Of a DNA stretch of 64,000 nt, positions 40,755 to 50,190 are shown piece by piece. A program made the translations under genes and the position numbers. Below the pieces are notes generated by a model. That model ran no database searches and had not been told where the DNA came from. It saw only the letters and a list, made by a program, of their open reading frames with translations. The first letter of the stretch is position 1. Each line of letters begins with the position of its first letter. Where the stretch lies: assembly GCF_902500215.1 (NCBI RefSeq), contig NZ_CABVOU010000043.1:1-64000 (forward strand), written 5' to 3'. This DNA comes from Halomonas lysinitropha. GTDB lineage: Bacteria > Pseudomonadota > Gammaproteobacteria > Pseudomonadales > Halomonadaceae.

Positions 40755-42053
40755 TCAGGCAGTGGCGGCGCTCTTGCTGCCCACCAGCTCCTTGAGGGAC
40801 TCCTCGATGATGGCGAGCCCTTCCTCGAGGATCTCGTCCTCGATGGTGACCGGCATCAGGAAGCGGATGGTGTTGCCGTACAGGCCGCAGGAGAGCAGGA
40901 TCAGCCCCTTCTCTCGGGTCTTCTTGCACAGCGCGCCGGCCAGGTCGGCGTCCGGGGTGTGGTTGGCCTTGTCGGAGACCAGGTCGACGGCCGCCATGGC
41001 GCCCATGTTGCGGCCATTGTCGACGCAGTCGAACGCCTGCTGCCACTGCTCGAAGCGCTTGGCCAGCTTGTCGCCGAGCGCCTGGCTCTTCTCGAGGATG
41101 TTCTCCTGCTCGAAGACCTCCAGGACGGCCAGGGTGGCGGCGCAGGAGACCGGGCTGCCGGTGTAGGTGCCGCCCAGGGAGTTGGCGCCGGAGGCGTCCA
41201 TGTGCTTGTCGGTACCCACGACAGCGGAGATCGGCATGCCGTCGGCCATGCTCTTGGCCATGGTGATGATGTCCGGCTCGACGCCGCTGTGCTCGATGGC
41301 GAACAGCTTGCCGGTACGTCCGAAGCCGGACTGCACCTCGTCGACGATCATCAGCATGCCGTGCTCGTCGCAGATCTCGCGGATCGCCTTGAGGAAGCTC
41401 GCCGGTGCCGGATAGAAGCCGCCTTCGCCGAGGATCGGTTCGAGCACGATCGCGGCGGTGTCCTTGGGGTTGGCATCGGTCTTGAGTGCCATCTTCAGGC
41501 CGCGCAGGGCTTCGTCCTCGCTGACCCCGTGGTAGGGCACCGGATAGGGGGCACGGAAGACGTTGCCCGGCATGGAGCCGAAGTCCGTGGAGTAGGGTGC
41601 GACCTTGCCGTTCATGGCCATGGTCATGAAGGTGCGGCCGTGGTAGCCGCCGTCGAAGCAGATCACGTTGTTCTTGCCGGTGGCGGCACGGGCGACCTTG
41701 ACGGCATTCTCCAACGCCTCGGCCCCGGAGTTGGCCAGCATTACCTTGGCGTGGCCGCGTACCGGGGTGACCTGGCTGAGCTTCTCGGCCACCTTCACGT
41801 AGCCCTCATAGGGCATCACGGTCTGGCAGGTGTGCATCACCTTGTCGAGCTGGTCCTTGACCGCCTGAACTACCTTGGGGTGGCGATGACCGATGTTGAG
41901 CACGCCGATACCGCCGGCAAAATCGATGATGCGATTACCGTCGGCGTCCCATACCAGGGCGTTCTCGGCGCGATCGGCAAACTGAGTGGCCGGGCTCGCG
42001 GCGCCGCTGGCCACGTAGCGCTGCTTGAGTTCATTGAGCTGAGCGTTGTTCAT
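40755..42053 (-). CDS. gabT: 4-aminobutyrate aminotransferase
   Basis: 432 residues from the ATG at 42053, preceded by AGGAGG; an in-frame ATG 17 codons upstream lies in the gabD-gabT gap. A PLP class III aminotransferase converting GABA plus 2-oxoglutarate to succinate semialdehyde plus glutamate. GVLNIGHRHPKV, MLANSGAEALENAVKVAR, MLMIVDEVQSGFGRTG and the PLP-lysine segment IITMAKSMADGMPISAVVG are intact. It follows gabD by 34 bp on the same strand, so they form an operon feeding succinate to the TCA cycle. 5-aminovalerate is a possible second substrate. Confidence 0.93.
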   Translation of the reverse strand: MNNAQLNELKQRYVASGAASPATQFADRAENALVWDADGNRIIDFAGGIGVLNIGHRHPKVVQAVKDQLDKVMHTCQTVMPYEGYVKVAEKLSQVTPVRGHAKVMLANSGAEALENAVKVARAATGKNNVICFDGGYHGRTFMTMAMNGKVAPYSTDFGSMPGNVFRAPYPVPYHGVSEDEALRGLKMALKTDANPKDTAAIVLEPILGEGGFYPAPASFLKAIREICDEHGMLMIVDEVQSGFGRTGKLFAIEHSGVEPDIITMAKSMADGMPISAVVGTDKHMDASGANSLGGTYTGSPVSCAATLAVLEVFEQENILEKSQALGDKLAKRFEQWQQAFDCVDNGRNMGAMAAVDLVSDKANHTPDADLAGALCKKTREKGLILLSCGLYGNTIRFLMPVTIEDEILEEGLAIIEESLKELVGSKSAATA

Positions 42054-42087
42054 GGATCTTGCCTCCTTGTTGAGACGTTGCGGGCGA

Positions 42088-43533
42088 TCAGAGGCCGCCA
42101 ACACAGACGTATTTTAGTTCAGTGTACTCATCCAGGCCGTGGCGCGACCCTTCGCGTCCCAGCCCTGACTCCTTGACCCCACCGAAGGGCGCCAGCTCGG
42201 TGGAAAGAATGCCTTCGTTCACTGCCACCATGCCATATTCCAGCCCCTCCATGACATGCCAGATACGCCGATAGTCCCGAGCATAGAAGTAGGCGGCGAG
42301 GCCGAATTCGGTGGCGTTGGCCATGGCGATGGCCTCTTCTTCGGTCTCGAAGCGGAACACCGGTGCCAGGGGGCCGAAGGTCTCCTCGTTGGCGACCTTC
42401 ATCCTCGGGGTCACATCGGCAATGATCGTTGGCTGGAAGAAGGTGCCACCCAGCGCATGGGGCTCGCCCCCGCAGACCAGCCGGCCGCCCTTTTCCAGGG
42501 CGTCGGCGATATGCGACTCAACCTTCTCCACGGCGGCCAGGTTGATCAGGGGGCCCTGGGCCACGCCCTCGTCGAGGCCGTTGCCGACCTCGAGCTGGGC
42601 GACGCGGGCGGCCAGCTTCTCGAGGAAGGCTTCGTAGACACCGGCCTGAACCAGCAGGCGATTGGTGCACACGCAGGTCTGGCCGGAGTTGCGGTATTTG
42701 GAGGCCACCGCCCCCTCGACGGCGGCATCCAGGTCGGCGTCGTCGAAGACGATAAAGGGCGCGTTGCCACCCAGCTCCATGGAAGCCTTCTTCACGGTGC
42801 CGGCGCATTGGGTCAGTAGCTTCTTGCCCACCGGGGTGGACCCGGTAAAGGAGATCTTGCGTACTCGCGGGTCAGTGGTCAGCACCTCGCCGATCTCGGC
42901 CGGACGTGAAGCGGTGACGACGTTGATCACCCCGCTGGGGAACCCGACCTCCTCGGCGAGCTTCACCAGTGCCAGGGCAGTGAGCGGGGTGGCCTCGGCG
43001 GGCTTGATCACCACCGGGCAGCCGGCAGCCAGGGCCGGGGCACACTTGCGGGTGATCATCGCCAGTGGGAAGTTCCAGGGAGTGATGGCAGCCACCACGC
43101 CGATCGGCTCACGGAACACCATGATGCGCTTGTCAACGCCGTGGCTCGGCAGGGTCTCCCCGGCGACGCGCTTGGCCTCCTCGGCGTAGTACTCGACGAA
43201 GGAGGCGCCGTAGGCTACCTCGCCGCGGGATTCGGCCAGCGGTTTGCCCTGTTCCAGGGTCATCAGTCGCGCCAGGGCTTCCTGGTTGGCCATGATGGCC
43301 TCGAACCAGGCGCGCAGCAGGATGGCGCGTTCCTTGGCGGTGCGGCGACGCCAGGCCGGCCAGGCCTCTGCCGCGGCGGAAATGGCCTCGCGGGCATCCT
43401 CGGCGCCGAGGTCGGGGACCTCCGCCAGGGTCTCGCCGGTAGCGGGATTGGTCACGGTGAAGCGGCGCGTGCCATCGCGCCATTGGCCGGCCACATAGGC
43501 CTTGTCGGTCAGCAGCTGGGCGTCCGCGGGCAT
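42088..43533 (-). CDS. gabD: NAD(P)-dependent succinate-semialdehyde dehydrogenase
   Basis: 481 residues. Aldehyde dehydrogenase superfamily, with AITPWNFPLAMITRKCAPAL for cofactor binding, catalytic Glu in MELGGNAPFIVF and catalytic Cys in NSGQTCVCTNRLLV. It oxidises succinate semialdehyde to succinate. The C-terminal PFGGVKESGLGREGSRHGLDEY is typical of the GabD group. GACGAGGAA precedes the ATG. First gene of gabDT; the 206-bp gap upstream is shared with the divergent DUF1266 gene. Confidence 0.93.
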   Translation of the reverse strand: MPADAQLLTDKAYVAGQWRDGTRRFTVTNPATGETLAEVPDLGAEDAREAISAAAEAWPAWRRRTAKERAILLRAWFEAIMANQEALARLMTLEQGKPLAESRGEVAYGASFVEYYAEEAKRVAGETLPSHGVDKRIMVFREPIGVVAAITPWNFPLAMITRKCAPALAAGCPVVIKPAEATPLTALALVKLAEEVGFPSGVINVVTASRPAEIGEVLTTDPRVRKISFTGSTPVGKKLLTQCAGTVKKASMELGGNAPFIVFDDADLDAAVEGAVASKYRNSGQTCVCTNRLLVQAGVYEAFLEKLAARVAQLEVGNGLDEGVAQGPLINLAAVEKVESHIADALEKGGRLVCGGEPHALGGTFFQPTIIADVTPRMKVANEETFGPLAPVFRFETEEEAIAMANATEFGLAAYFYARDYRRIWHVMEGLEYGMVAVNEGILSTELAPFGGVKESGLGREGSRHGLDEYTELKYVCVGGL

Positions 43534-43739
43534 GGGGGTTCCTCGTCAGGGTTGATCATCTTGTTGGACGAGTGTGCATTATTTAAAACAAGGCGCCAAG
43601 CCCCGGTTGTGCCCGTTTTTCGCGCCCGCTTGCCACACGGCCATCGGCGCCGGCAATGCTTTCCGCTACACTATGTCGCCGACTTGCGGTGGTACATCGC
43701 ACGGCATGTTCCGTTTCGTTTTTTATCGCGAGGTGACCC

Positions 43740-46205
43740 TTGGTCGATCCCCTGAACGCCTGGTGGGCCCAGCAACTGGTGCTGTGTGACTGGGCCTTCA
43801 CCCCCGATCCCCTGACGGTGCCGGCCGAGGTGGCCGTCGAACGGCTGGCGGCCCTCGGCGTGGCCGATCGCGGTGAACTGGGCTGGTGCCTGCTGGAGGC
43901 CCTGGGAACCGGCGGTTCCAGCGTCGATCCGGCCAGGCTGCTGGCCGGCCTGGAAGTCCTCGCCCTGGGCGGTGCCGCGGGCTGGGTCGGGGAGGCCCGC
44001 GCACGGGCCTGGGCCCAGCGGCTGGCAGAGGAGATCAGCGCCCACCATGCTAGCCTTGATGCGTGGTTGCAGGCGTTGCTGCATGCGCGCAGCGCAGAGG
44101 GCTGGGTTCGCGGCGACGACGGCTTCTTTGATGCCTGCGAGGCCCTCTCGACCCTGGAGCACGACGGGGATGGCATCACCTGGGACATGTTGCAGGAGTG
44201 GCTTGCCACTCATGCCATGCCCCTCGAGCTCTGGCCCGCGGCGCCCGAGGTTCAGGTCTGGCGTCTGCGCGCCGCCTTCTCGCCGGTCATCGAACTGCCT
44301 GCCGGCCAGGATGATTGGCAAGGGCTCGAGTCCTGGCTTCAGGAGGCCTGGCAGATCCGCAACCGCGAGGACCTGGTGCACAGCCTGCTTTGGCTGGCTT
44401 CCCAGGGCGACCGTCAGGCCTGGGACCTGGATGCCGGACGGCTGCTCGAAGCGGATGCTGCGGTACGCCGCCAATGGTGGGAGGCGCTGCCCGGGGGCGA
44501 GCGCGACTATGGCAGGGTGTTACAGGGGTTCCTCGATCAGGGTGAACCATTGGAGTGGGCCGCCTGGGACTGGCTGCGGCTGATCGACCTGGCCTGGGCG
44601 GGTGCCTGCCTGGGCTGGCTCGAGGCGGGAGAGGCGCGGGACTTCGCCGGCCACGGGGCCGATCTGGCGCTGCGCCGCTACAGTGACTGGACGGCTTTGG
44701 CGCGGGCTTACCAGCGGGGCCGCAGTCTCTTCGAGGGACGCAACCTGCTTCCTTCCCTGGAGGCGGACTGGTTGCTGCTGTTGCACTCGCCGGTGAGCCC
44801 CTGGCGCCCGGCCCTGCAGGGGCTGATCCCGGAGGAGCTTCTCGAGGCCTCGCGCATCGCCATGCGGGCCTGGCGTGGCGATCCCCGCCACTGGGTCCTG
44901 GCGTTGGCCGCCGTTCGCGAGCCGGAGTTCGCCGCCCGCCAGGGCCCGCTGGCTGAGTTGTCGGCCACACGTCGCGAGGAGGCACGTGGCTATCTGGTCG
45001 AGACCCTCGACCTGCATGCCGACGAGGGCGTCGAGGCGCTCTCCCGCTACTGGCTGCCAGCTCAGGCCCACCACCTCAATCAACTGGCAGCGGATGCCGC
45101 CCATGGTGCCCTGCCACCGGCCGAAACGCCCTTCGGCCGCCCTGTCGCCGAGGAGTTGGCGAGCCGCGATGCCCTCAGTCGTGCGAGCCGTCATGCCGCC
45201 ACCATTCACATGGCCGAGAAGTTCGCTTTCCACCTGCAGATGGCCATGGACAGCGGAGATTTCGACGCTGGCCGACTGGAGAAGTTGGCCGCAGCGCTGC
45301 AGGGCTCGCTGTGCCGCTTCTATCCCGATGCCCGTCGCCTGCTGCAGGCCTGGGCCCATTGGGAAAGCCTGTTGCCTGAACCCGAGCAGCCGCCGATGGT
45401 GGCCGAGATCCGCTGGCACCTGGAGGACCCCGGCAGCCTCTTCCATTGGCTCGACTGGCGCAGTGGGGCATGGCACGAGCCGGGACCGCGGCCGACGCTT
45501 GCCCACTTCACCGCCATGGCGCTGGTCGGGCCGCTCAACGGTCCGGCCTGGAGCCTGCCGCAGCCCGAGAGCGAGCGAGAATGCGCGTCGATCCACGACT
45601 GGGTCGATGGACATTATGCCCTTCACGGGCAGGCGGAGATGGGCGAGTTCCTCGAGTACCTGTTAGAGATCGGCGATCGCCAGGAGTACCAGATCAACTA
45701 CGCTCCCTACACGCTCAACCACGGACGGCTGGCCTCCGAGGTCGCTACCCTTCAGAGCGGGGAGTGCAGCGAGGAGGAGGGGGCTCATCTGCTGCGCCTG
45801 CAGCGAGTCAGGGACAACGAAGACGGCTGCAATGAGGTCGACATGGCGGCCTGGGACATTGCCCAGGCCGTGGATCTGGCCATTGCCGGTCGCCAGTTGG
45901 GATGGCTCGGAGAGAAGGCATTTCTGGAACTGCTGGAGCGTGCCCATGGGCTGGCCGGTGAGCACTACGCGGGCTGGGAAGAGTATGCCCGAGGTCTCTA
46001 TGCCGGCTTCTCGTTCTTCATGGGTGAGACCCCGGAACGCGAGAGCTTTCTGGCCGGATTCCGCCAGGCGCTGGCCGCCTGGCTTTCAGGGGCGCCGCCG
46101 CTGGCGGGAGTCTGGGCCAGCATCGACTTTCCCGGGGCACGGCCGAGCCACTGGGCGCCACTGCACATCGACACGCTGCCAGGCGACAGCCGTACCCTTC
46201 ACTAA
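43740..46205 (+). CDS. Large protein with two DUF1266-like units
   Basis: 821 residues, TTG start with GAGGTG five bases upstream. Rich in Trp, Leu and Glu, with no signal peptide or membrane helix. Two units share one pattern. Unit 1 (about 192-335) runs LESWLQEAWQIRNREDLVHS, then GDRQ, WDWLRLIDLAWAGACLGWL and RYSDWTALARAYQRGRSLF. Unit 2 (about 612-762) runs IHDWVDGHYALHGQAEMGEF, then GDRQ, WDIAQAVDLAIAGRQLGWL and HYAGWEEYARGLYAGFSFF. This resembles DUF1266, a domain of unknown function found in E. coli YbeR/YbeU-type proteins. The remaining regions are unassigned helical sequence. It is divergent from gabD. Confidence 0.8.
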   Translation: MVDPLNAWWAQQLVLCDWAFTPDPLTVPAEVAVERLAALGVADRGELGWCLLEALGTGGSSVDPARLLAGLEVLALGGAAGWVGEARARAWAQRLAEEISAHHASLDAWLQALLHARSAEGWVRGDDGFFDACEALSTLEHDGDGITWDMLQEWLATHAMPLELWPAAPEVQVWRLRAAFSPVIELPAGQDDWQGLESWLQEAWQIRNREDLVHSLLWLASQGDRQAWDLDAGRLLEADAAVRRQWWEALPGGERDYGRVLQGFLDQGEPLEWAAWDWLRLIDLAWAGACLGWLEAGEARDFAGHGADLALRRYSDWTALARAYQRGRSLFEGRNLLPSLEADWLLLLHSPVSPWRPALQGLIPEELLEASRIAMRAWRGDPRHWVLALAAVREPEFAARQGPLAELSATRREEARGYLVETLDLHADEGVEALSRYWLPAQAHHLNQLAADAAHGALPPAETPFGRPVAEELASRDALSRASRHAATIHMAEKFAFHLQMAMDSGDFDAGRLEKLAAALQGSLCRFYPDARRLLQAWAHWESLLPEPEQPPMVAEIRWHLEDPGSLFHWLDWRSGAWHEPGPRPTLAHFTAMALVGPLNGPAWSLPQPESERECASIHDWVDGHYALHGQAEMGEFLEYLLEIGDRQEYQINYAPYTLNHGRLASEVATLQSGECSEEEGAHLLRLQRVRDNEDGCNEVDMAAWDIAQAVDLAIAGRQLGWLGEKAFLELLERAHGLAGEHYAGWEEYARGLYAGFSFFMGETPERESFLAGFRQALAAWLSGAPPLAGVWASIDFPGARPSHWAPLHIDTLPGDSRTLH

Positions 46206-46423
46206 GGTCTCGCCTTGATAACTAACGATGGTCTATAGTCGATTCAATTATTGATATGGCTCTTCCTGTCGGGAGCCTCCATTAGCAGCGAGCCGTTGGC
46301 AGGCCGCTCTGGCAGTGACACCGGGCCTTCCCGGCAGCACTGCCACAGCGACAAAACCCGGGAACCGAGAGACGCAGGGCGTCTGCGGCATGGGTGCGGC
46401 TCAGGGAACGAGGGCGTCGCAGG

Positions 46424-47041
46424 ATGCTGGACAAACGCTTGTGTCGCATCGCCGTTGTGGGGGTGAGCCTGACCCTGCTGGCGGGTTGTGCCGCATCGAG
46501 CGGCATCGAGGAAGATGCCAACGGCGGATATTTTGCTCGGGACCTGCCGGGGATTTCCGCCGATCCACGGATGTCACCCGTGGACAACCCCATCCTGGAG
46601 GCCCGCGGCCTGCACAACCCGCCGCCGACACTGATCCGCCGGGCCCTGCTGGCTCAGCATGAGCGCTGGTCCGGTACGCCTTACCGGCTGGGGGGCAGTA
46701 CCTTCCGTGGGGTAGACTGCTCGGCTCTGGTGCAGAACGTGTTCAGCGACACCTTCCGCTTCGATCTGCCGCGCACTACCGAGCAGCAGGTGCACGCCGG
46801 TCAACAGGTCGATCCGGATGCCCTGCGTCCCGGCGACCTGGTATTCTTCCGTCCTCCCGGGGTGTATCGCCATGTGGGCATCTATGTCGGCGAGGGTCGC
46901 TTTCTGCACGCCTCCACCTCACGGGGCGTGATGATCTCCAGCCTCGATAATCGTTACTGGCAACGCCACTTCTGGCAGGCGAGGCGGGCCCTGGAGCCTA
47001 CTCAACTGGCCCAGCGGCTGGGCGACTCCGGCGAGGGTTGA
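46424..47041 (+). CDS. NlpC/P60 peptidoglycan endopeptidase lipoprotein
   Basis: 205 residues from the ATG at 46424. A signal ending LLAG and Cys22 marks a lipoprotein. The catalytic domain (about 70-195) has the cysteine in FRGVDCSALVQ (Cys98), His149 in YRHVGIYVG and His161 in RFLHAS, the NlpC/P60 triad. It cleaves peptide stems or cross-links in the periplasmic wall; MepS/Spr and NlpC are the closest named relatives. The 218-bp upstream gap has no other gene. Confidence 0.9.
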   Translation: MLDKRLCRIAVVGVSLTLLAGCAASSGIEEDANGGYFARDLPGISADPRMSPVDNPILEARGLHNPPPTLIRRALLAQHERWSGTPYRLGGSTFRGVDCSALVQNVFSDTFRFDLPRTTEQQVHAGQQVDPDALRPGDLVFFRPPGVYRHVGIYVGEGRFLHASTSRGVMISSLDNRYWQRHFWQARRALEPTQLAQRLGDSGEG

Positions 47042-47059
47042 AGCCTTCCTTTATCCCCC

Positions 47060-47698
47060 TCAGCCGCTGCTGCCGGCAGTGGCGCTTGCCTCGTCTCCCC
47101 AGACTTCCTCGAGCCGCTCGACCCGGCCGCAGCCCGACTTGTAGAAGCGGTAGCGCACCGGGTTCTCGTTATAATAGTTCTGGTGGTACTCCTCGGCCGG
47201 ATAGAAGGCCTCGAAATCGTTGATCTCGGTGGCGATAGGCTGGTCGAAGCGCTCGGCAACAGCTTCCTTGCTGGATTCGGCCAGCGCGCGTTGATCCTCG
47301 TTCATGGGAAAGATGGCACTGCGGTACGAGCTGCCCTTGTCACAGAACTGGCGGTCCACGGCGAAGGGATCGATGTTGCGCCAGAACACATGCAACAAGG
47401 TCTCGTAGTCCACCTGGTCGGGATCGTAGTCGACCTTGACGACTTCGGCATGGCCCGTATCACCCCCGGTTACCTGCTCGTAGGTGGGGTCATCGGTATT
47501 GCCTCCGCTGTAGCCGGAGGTGGCGGCTTTCACCCCCTCTACCTTGTCGTAGGCTTCCTCCATGCACCAGAAACAGCCGCCGGCGAAGACGGCACTAGCC
47601 GTCTCCTCATCCGCCTGGGCGGTGCCGGTGATGGCGAATGCGGTGGGAAGGGCAAGCAGGCCGAGGCGGAACAAGGCAGGGTAGGGCAGCAGGCTCAT
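47060..47698 (-). CDS. msrA: Exported peptide methionine sulfoxide reductase A
   Basis: 212 residues from the ATG at 47698 with ATGGAG upstream. An N-terminal signal peptide (ALFRLGLLALPTAFAIT, likely cleaved after AQA near 29) sends it to the periplasm. The catalytic motif is AGGCFWCMEEAYDKVEGV (Cys42); YSGGNTDDPTYEQVTGGDTG and the C-terminal YKSGCGRVE with a candidate resolving cysteine complete the MsrA pattern. It repairs Met-(S)-sulfoxide in exported proteins. An electron donor for the periplasm is not encoded nearby. Confidence 0.92.
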   Translation of the reverse strand: MSLLPYPALFRLGLLALPTAFAITGTAQADEETASAVFAGGCFWCMEEAYDKVEGVKAATSGYSGGNTDDPTYEQVTGGDTGHAEVVKVDYDPDQVDYETLLHVFWRNIDPFAVDRQFCDKGSSYRSAIFPMNEDQRALAESSKEAVAERFDQPIATEINDFEAFYPAEEYHQNYYNENPVRYRFYKSGCGRVERLEEVWGDEASATAGSSG

Positions 47699-47886
47699 TT
47701 TATGGCTCCATGGATAGGGGGTGGTAGTTTGGATAGGGGTGTCGACATTGGGTTCCATCCCGCTGCGTTTCCTTTCAATACATTGCAGTCGCTTCCGGTA
47801 AGTTTCTCCCCTCCACAACGACACAGGGGCAACTCGACCCTCCGCGAATGCGGATTCTTCATCACTTTGCCTACGGGAGCCCCACC

Positions 47887-50079
47887 TTGACACGAAAACG
47901 CCTGATTCTCGCGGCCATCATCGCTCTGTTGGTCGCGGCCTACTTCTTCAGCGGTGCCGATCAGTTCCTGACCCTCGAGAACCTGCAGTCCGAGCAGGAG
48001 CGCTTCCAGGCCTGGTTAGCCGCCGAACCTCTGACCGTCGCTGGCGGGTTCTTCCTGGGCTATGTGGCCATCACGGCCGTCTCGCTGCCCGGCGCCACCC
48101 TGATGACCCTGCTGGGTGGGGCACTGTTCGGTTTCGGCTGGGGGCTGTTGCTGATCTCTTTCGCCAGTACCCTTGGTGCCACGCTGGCCGCGCTGATCGC
48201 CCGGACCCTGGCGCGCGCGCCCCTGGAGCGGCGCTTTGCCGCGCAACTGGCCCGCATCAATGCCGGTATCGCGCGCGAAGGCGCCTTCTATCTCTTCACA
48301 CTACGGTTGATTCCGCTCTTTCCCTTCTTCGTCATCAATCTGGTGCTGGGCCTGACCCGCATGCGGCTGTGGACCTTCTATTGGGTCAGTCAACTCGGCA
48401 TGTTGCCGGGAACGGCGGTGTACGTGAACGCGGGACGGGAACTGGGTGAGCTGGAGTCACTTTCCGGGATTCTCTCCCCAGGCCTGATCGGCTCCTTCGT
48501 GCTGATCGGGCTCTTTCCCTGGCTGGCCCGCGCCCTTGTGGCCATCGGAAGGCGGCGTCAGCTGGCCCGGCGTTTCGATCGGCCGCGACATTTCGACCAG
48601 GACATCGTGGTGATCGGGGGCGGATCGGCCGGGCTCGTCGCCAGCTACATCGCCTCGGCGGTAAAGGCCCGAGTAGCCCTGGTGGAGCGCCATCGCCTGG
48701 GGGGTGACTGCCTCAATACCGGCTGCGTTCCCTCCAAGGCACTGATCCGGGCGGCTCGTGTCGCCAGCGAGATCCGCGGAGCCCCGCGTTACGGGGTCAG
48801 CGCCGGTGAGCCCGAGGTGGACTTCGCCGCTGTGATGGGTCACGTCCAGCGCGCCATCCGCGAGGTGGAACCCCACGACAGTCGCGAGCGCTACGAGGGG
48901 CTGGGCGTGGAGGTGGTTGCCGGAGATGCCATCCTCGAGGATCCCTGGCGGGTGCGCATTCGTGAGGCCTCGGGCGAGCGGGTGCTGACCACGCGCCACG
49001 TGATCATCGCCAGCGGCGCACGGCCACGCGTGCCGCCGTTGCCCGGCCTGGAGGCGGTCGAGGTGCTGACCTCTGACAACCTCTGGCGACTCGAGTCCCT
49101 CCCCGAGCAACTCGTAGTGCTGGGCGGCGGCCCCATTGGCTGTGAGCTGGGCCAGAGCTTCGCCCGGCTGGGCAGCCGGGTGGCACTGGTGGAGATGGGG
49201 GACCAGCTGCTGCCGCGCGAAGACCGGGACGTGGCCGGCGAGGTCGAGTCCCGGCTGGGCGAGGAAGGCCTGGCGGTCCATCTCGCGACCAAGGCACTGC
49301 GCGTGGTGGCCGAAGAGACGGGCGGCCATGCCCTGGAGGTCGAGAGGCATGACGCCAACAACGAACTCTTAGTGGAGCGCCTTCCGTTCACTCACCTGTT
49401 GGTCGCAGTGGGCCGCCAGGCCAATGTCGAGGGACTGGGTCTCGAGGCCCTCGGTGTCGAGACTCGTCCCGATGGTACTCTGGACGTGGACGAATCCCTG
49501 CAGAGTGTCCTGCCCAATGTCTGGGCCTGTGGCGACGTGGCGGGCCCCTATCAGTTGACTCATGCCGGTGCGCACCAGGCCTGGCATGCCACGGTGAATG
49601 CGCTGTTCGGTGAGCTCAAGCGGTTCCGGGTGAGCTATCGTGCGCTGCCGGCGGTCACCTTTACCGACCCCGAGGTGGCGCGAGTCGGGCTCAATGAGCG
49701 GGAAGCTCTCGAGGCGGGTACCGAGGTCGAGGTCACTCGCTACGCCTTGAGCGAGCTGGATCGCGCCATCGCCGAAGGCACTACCCGTGGCTTCGTGAAG
49801 GTGCTGACCGCGCCCGGCCGTGACCGGATTCTCGGTGCCACCATCGTCGGCCAGGGGGCGGGGGAGATGCTCGCCGAGTTCACCCTGGCGATGACGCGCG
49901 GCATCGGACTCAACAAGCTACTGGGAACCATCCACCCCTATCCGACCCACAGCGAGGCGGTCAAGGCCACGGCCGGTGTCTGGAAGAATGCTCACAAGCC
50001 GGAACGTCTGCTGAGCTGGCTGCTGCGCTACTTTGCCTGGCGGCGGGGTGACGATACGAGCGGCAAGACACCCAGGTAG
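47887..50079 (+). CDS. TVP38/TMEM64 membrane domain fused to a pyridine nucleotide-disulfide oxidoreductase
   Basis: 730 residues from a TTG at 47887 with GGGAG six bases upstream; an ATG at 47848 would add 13 residues but lacks a ribosome-binding site. Residues 1-~225 hold about five membrane helices of the TVP38/SNARE-associated family (VSLPGATLMTLLGGALFGFG, LRLIPLFPFFVINLVLGL). Residues ~235-700 are a flavoprotein: FAD motif DIVVIGGGSAGLVASYIA, redox disulfide GGDCLNTGCVPSKAL, NAD motif VVLGGGPIGCELGQSF, catalytic pair HPYPTHSEAVK. The enzyme half looks like mercuric reductase/lipoamide dehydrogenase but lacks an N-terminal HMA domain. The substrate is unknown, and the membrane half suggests a lipid- or quinone-linked thiol system. 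Confidence 0.88.
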   Translation: MTRKRLILAAIIALLVAAYFFSGADQFLTLENLQSEQERFQAWLAAEPLTVAGGFFLGYVAITAVSLPGATLMTLLGGALFGFGWGLLLISFASTLGATLAALIARTLARAPLERRFAAQLARINAGIAREGAFYLFTLRLIPLFPFFVINLVLGLTRMRLWTFYWVSQLGMLPGTAVYVNAGRELGELESLSGILSPGLIGSFVLIGLFPWLARALVAIGRRRQLARRFDRPRHFDQDIVVIGGGSAGLVASYIASAVKARVALVERHRLGGDCLNTGCVPSKALIRAARVASEIRGAPRYGVSAGEPEVDFAAVMGHVQRAIREVEPHDSRERYEGLGVEVVAGDAILEDPWRVRIREASGERVLTTRHVIIASGARPRVPPLPGLEAVEVLTSDNLWRLESLPEQLVVLGGGPIGCELGQSFARLGSRVALVEMGDQLLPREDRDVAGEVESRLGEEGLAVHLATKALRVVAEETGGHALEVERHDANNELLVERLPFTHLLVAVGRQANVEGLGLEALGVETRPDGTLDVDESLQSVLPNVWACGDVAGPYQLTHAGAHQAWHATVNALFGELKRFRVSYRALPAVTFTDPEVARVGLNEREALEAGTEVEVTRYALSELDRAIAEGTTRGFVKVLTAPGRDRILGATIVGQGAGEMLAEFTLAMTRGIGLNKLLGTIHPYPTHSEAVKATAGVWKNAHKPERLLSWLLRYFAWRRGDDTSGKTPR

Positions 50080-50118
50080 CACGCTCGGTAGCGAGGTGTA
50101 TGCGTCCTGAACGACGAA

Positions 50119-50139
50119 GGGGCAGCCCTTGGCTGCCCC
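50119..50139. terminator. Hairpin terminator between the TVP38 fusion and slyD-like genes
   Basis: A 9-bp GC-rich stem (50119-50127 with 50131-50139, loop CTT) between convergent stop codons. It may act for both strands. Confidence 0.65.
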
Positions 50140-50190
50140 CTCGTGATCCCGGACTCAGCTGTTGGCGTCCGGTTCGGTCGACACGCGCGT

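Noticed and set aside
40092-42176. A 694-codon plus-strand frame opposite gabT
   Set aside because: Antisense shadow of gabT and the 202-residue gene; gabT has all catalytic motifs.
47887-50079. Frameshift or assembly artefact joining two genes
   Set aside because: The reading frame is continuous with uniform codon use across the junction near residue 230, and both domains are complete.
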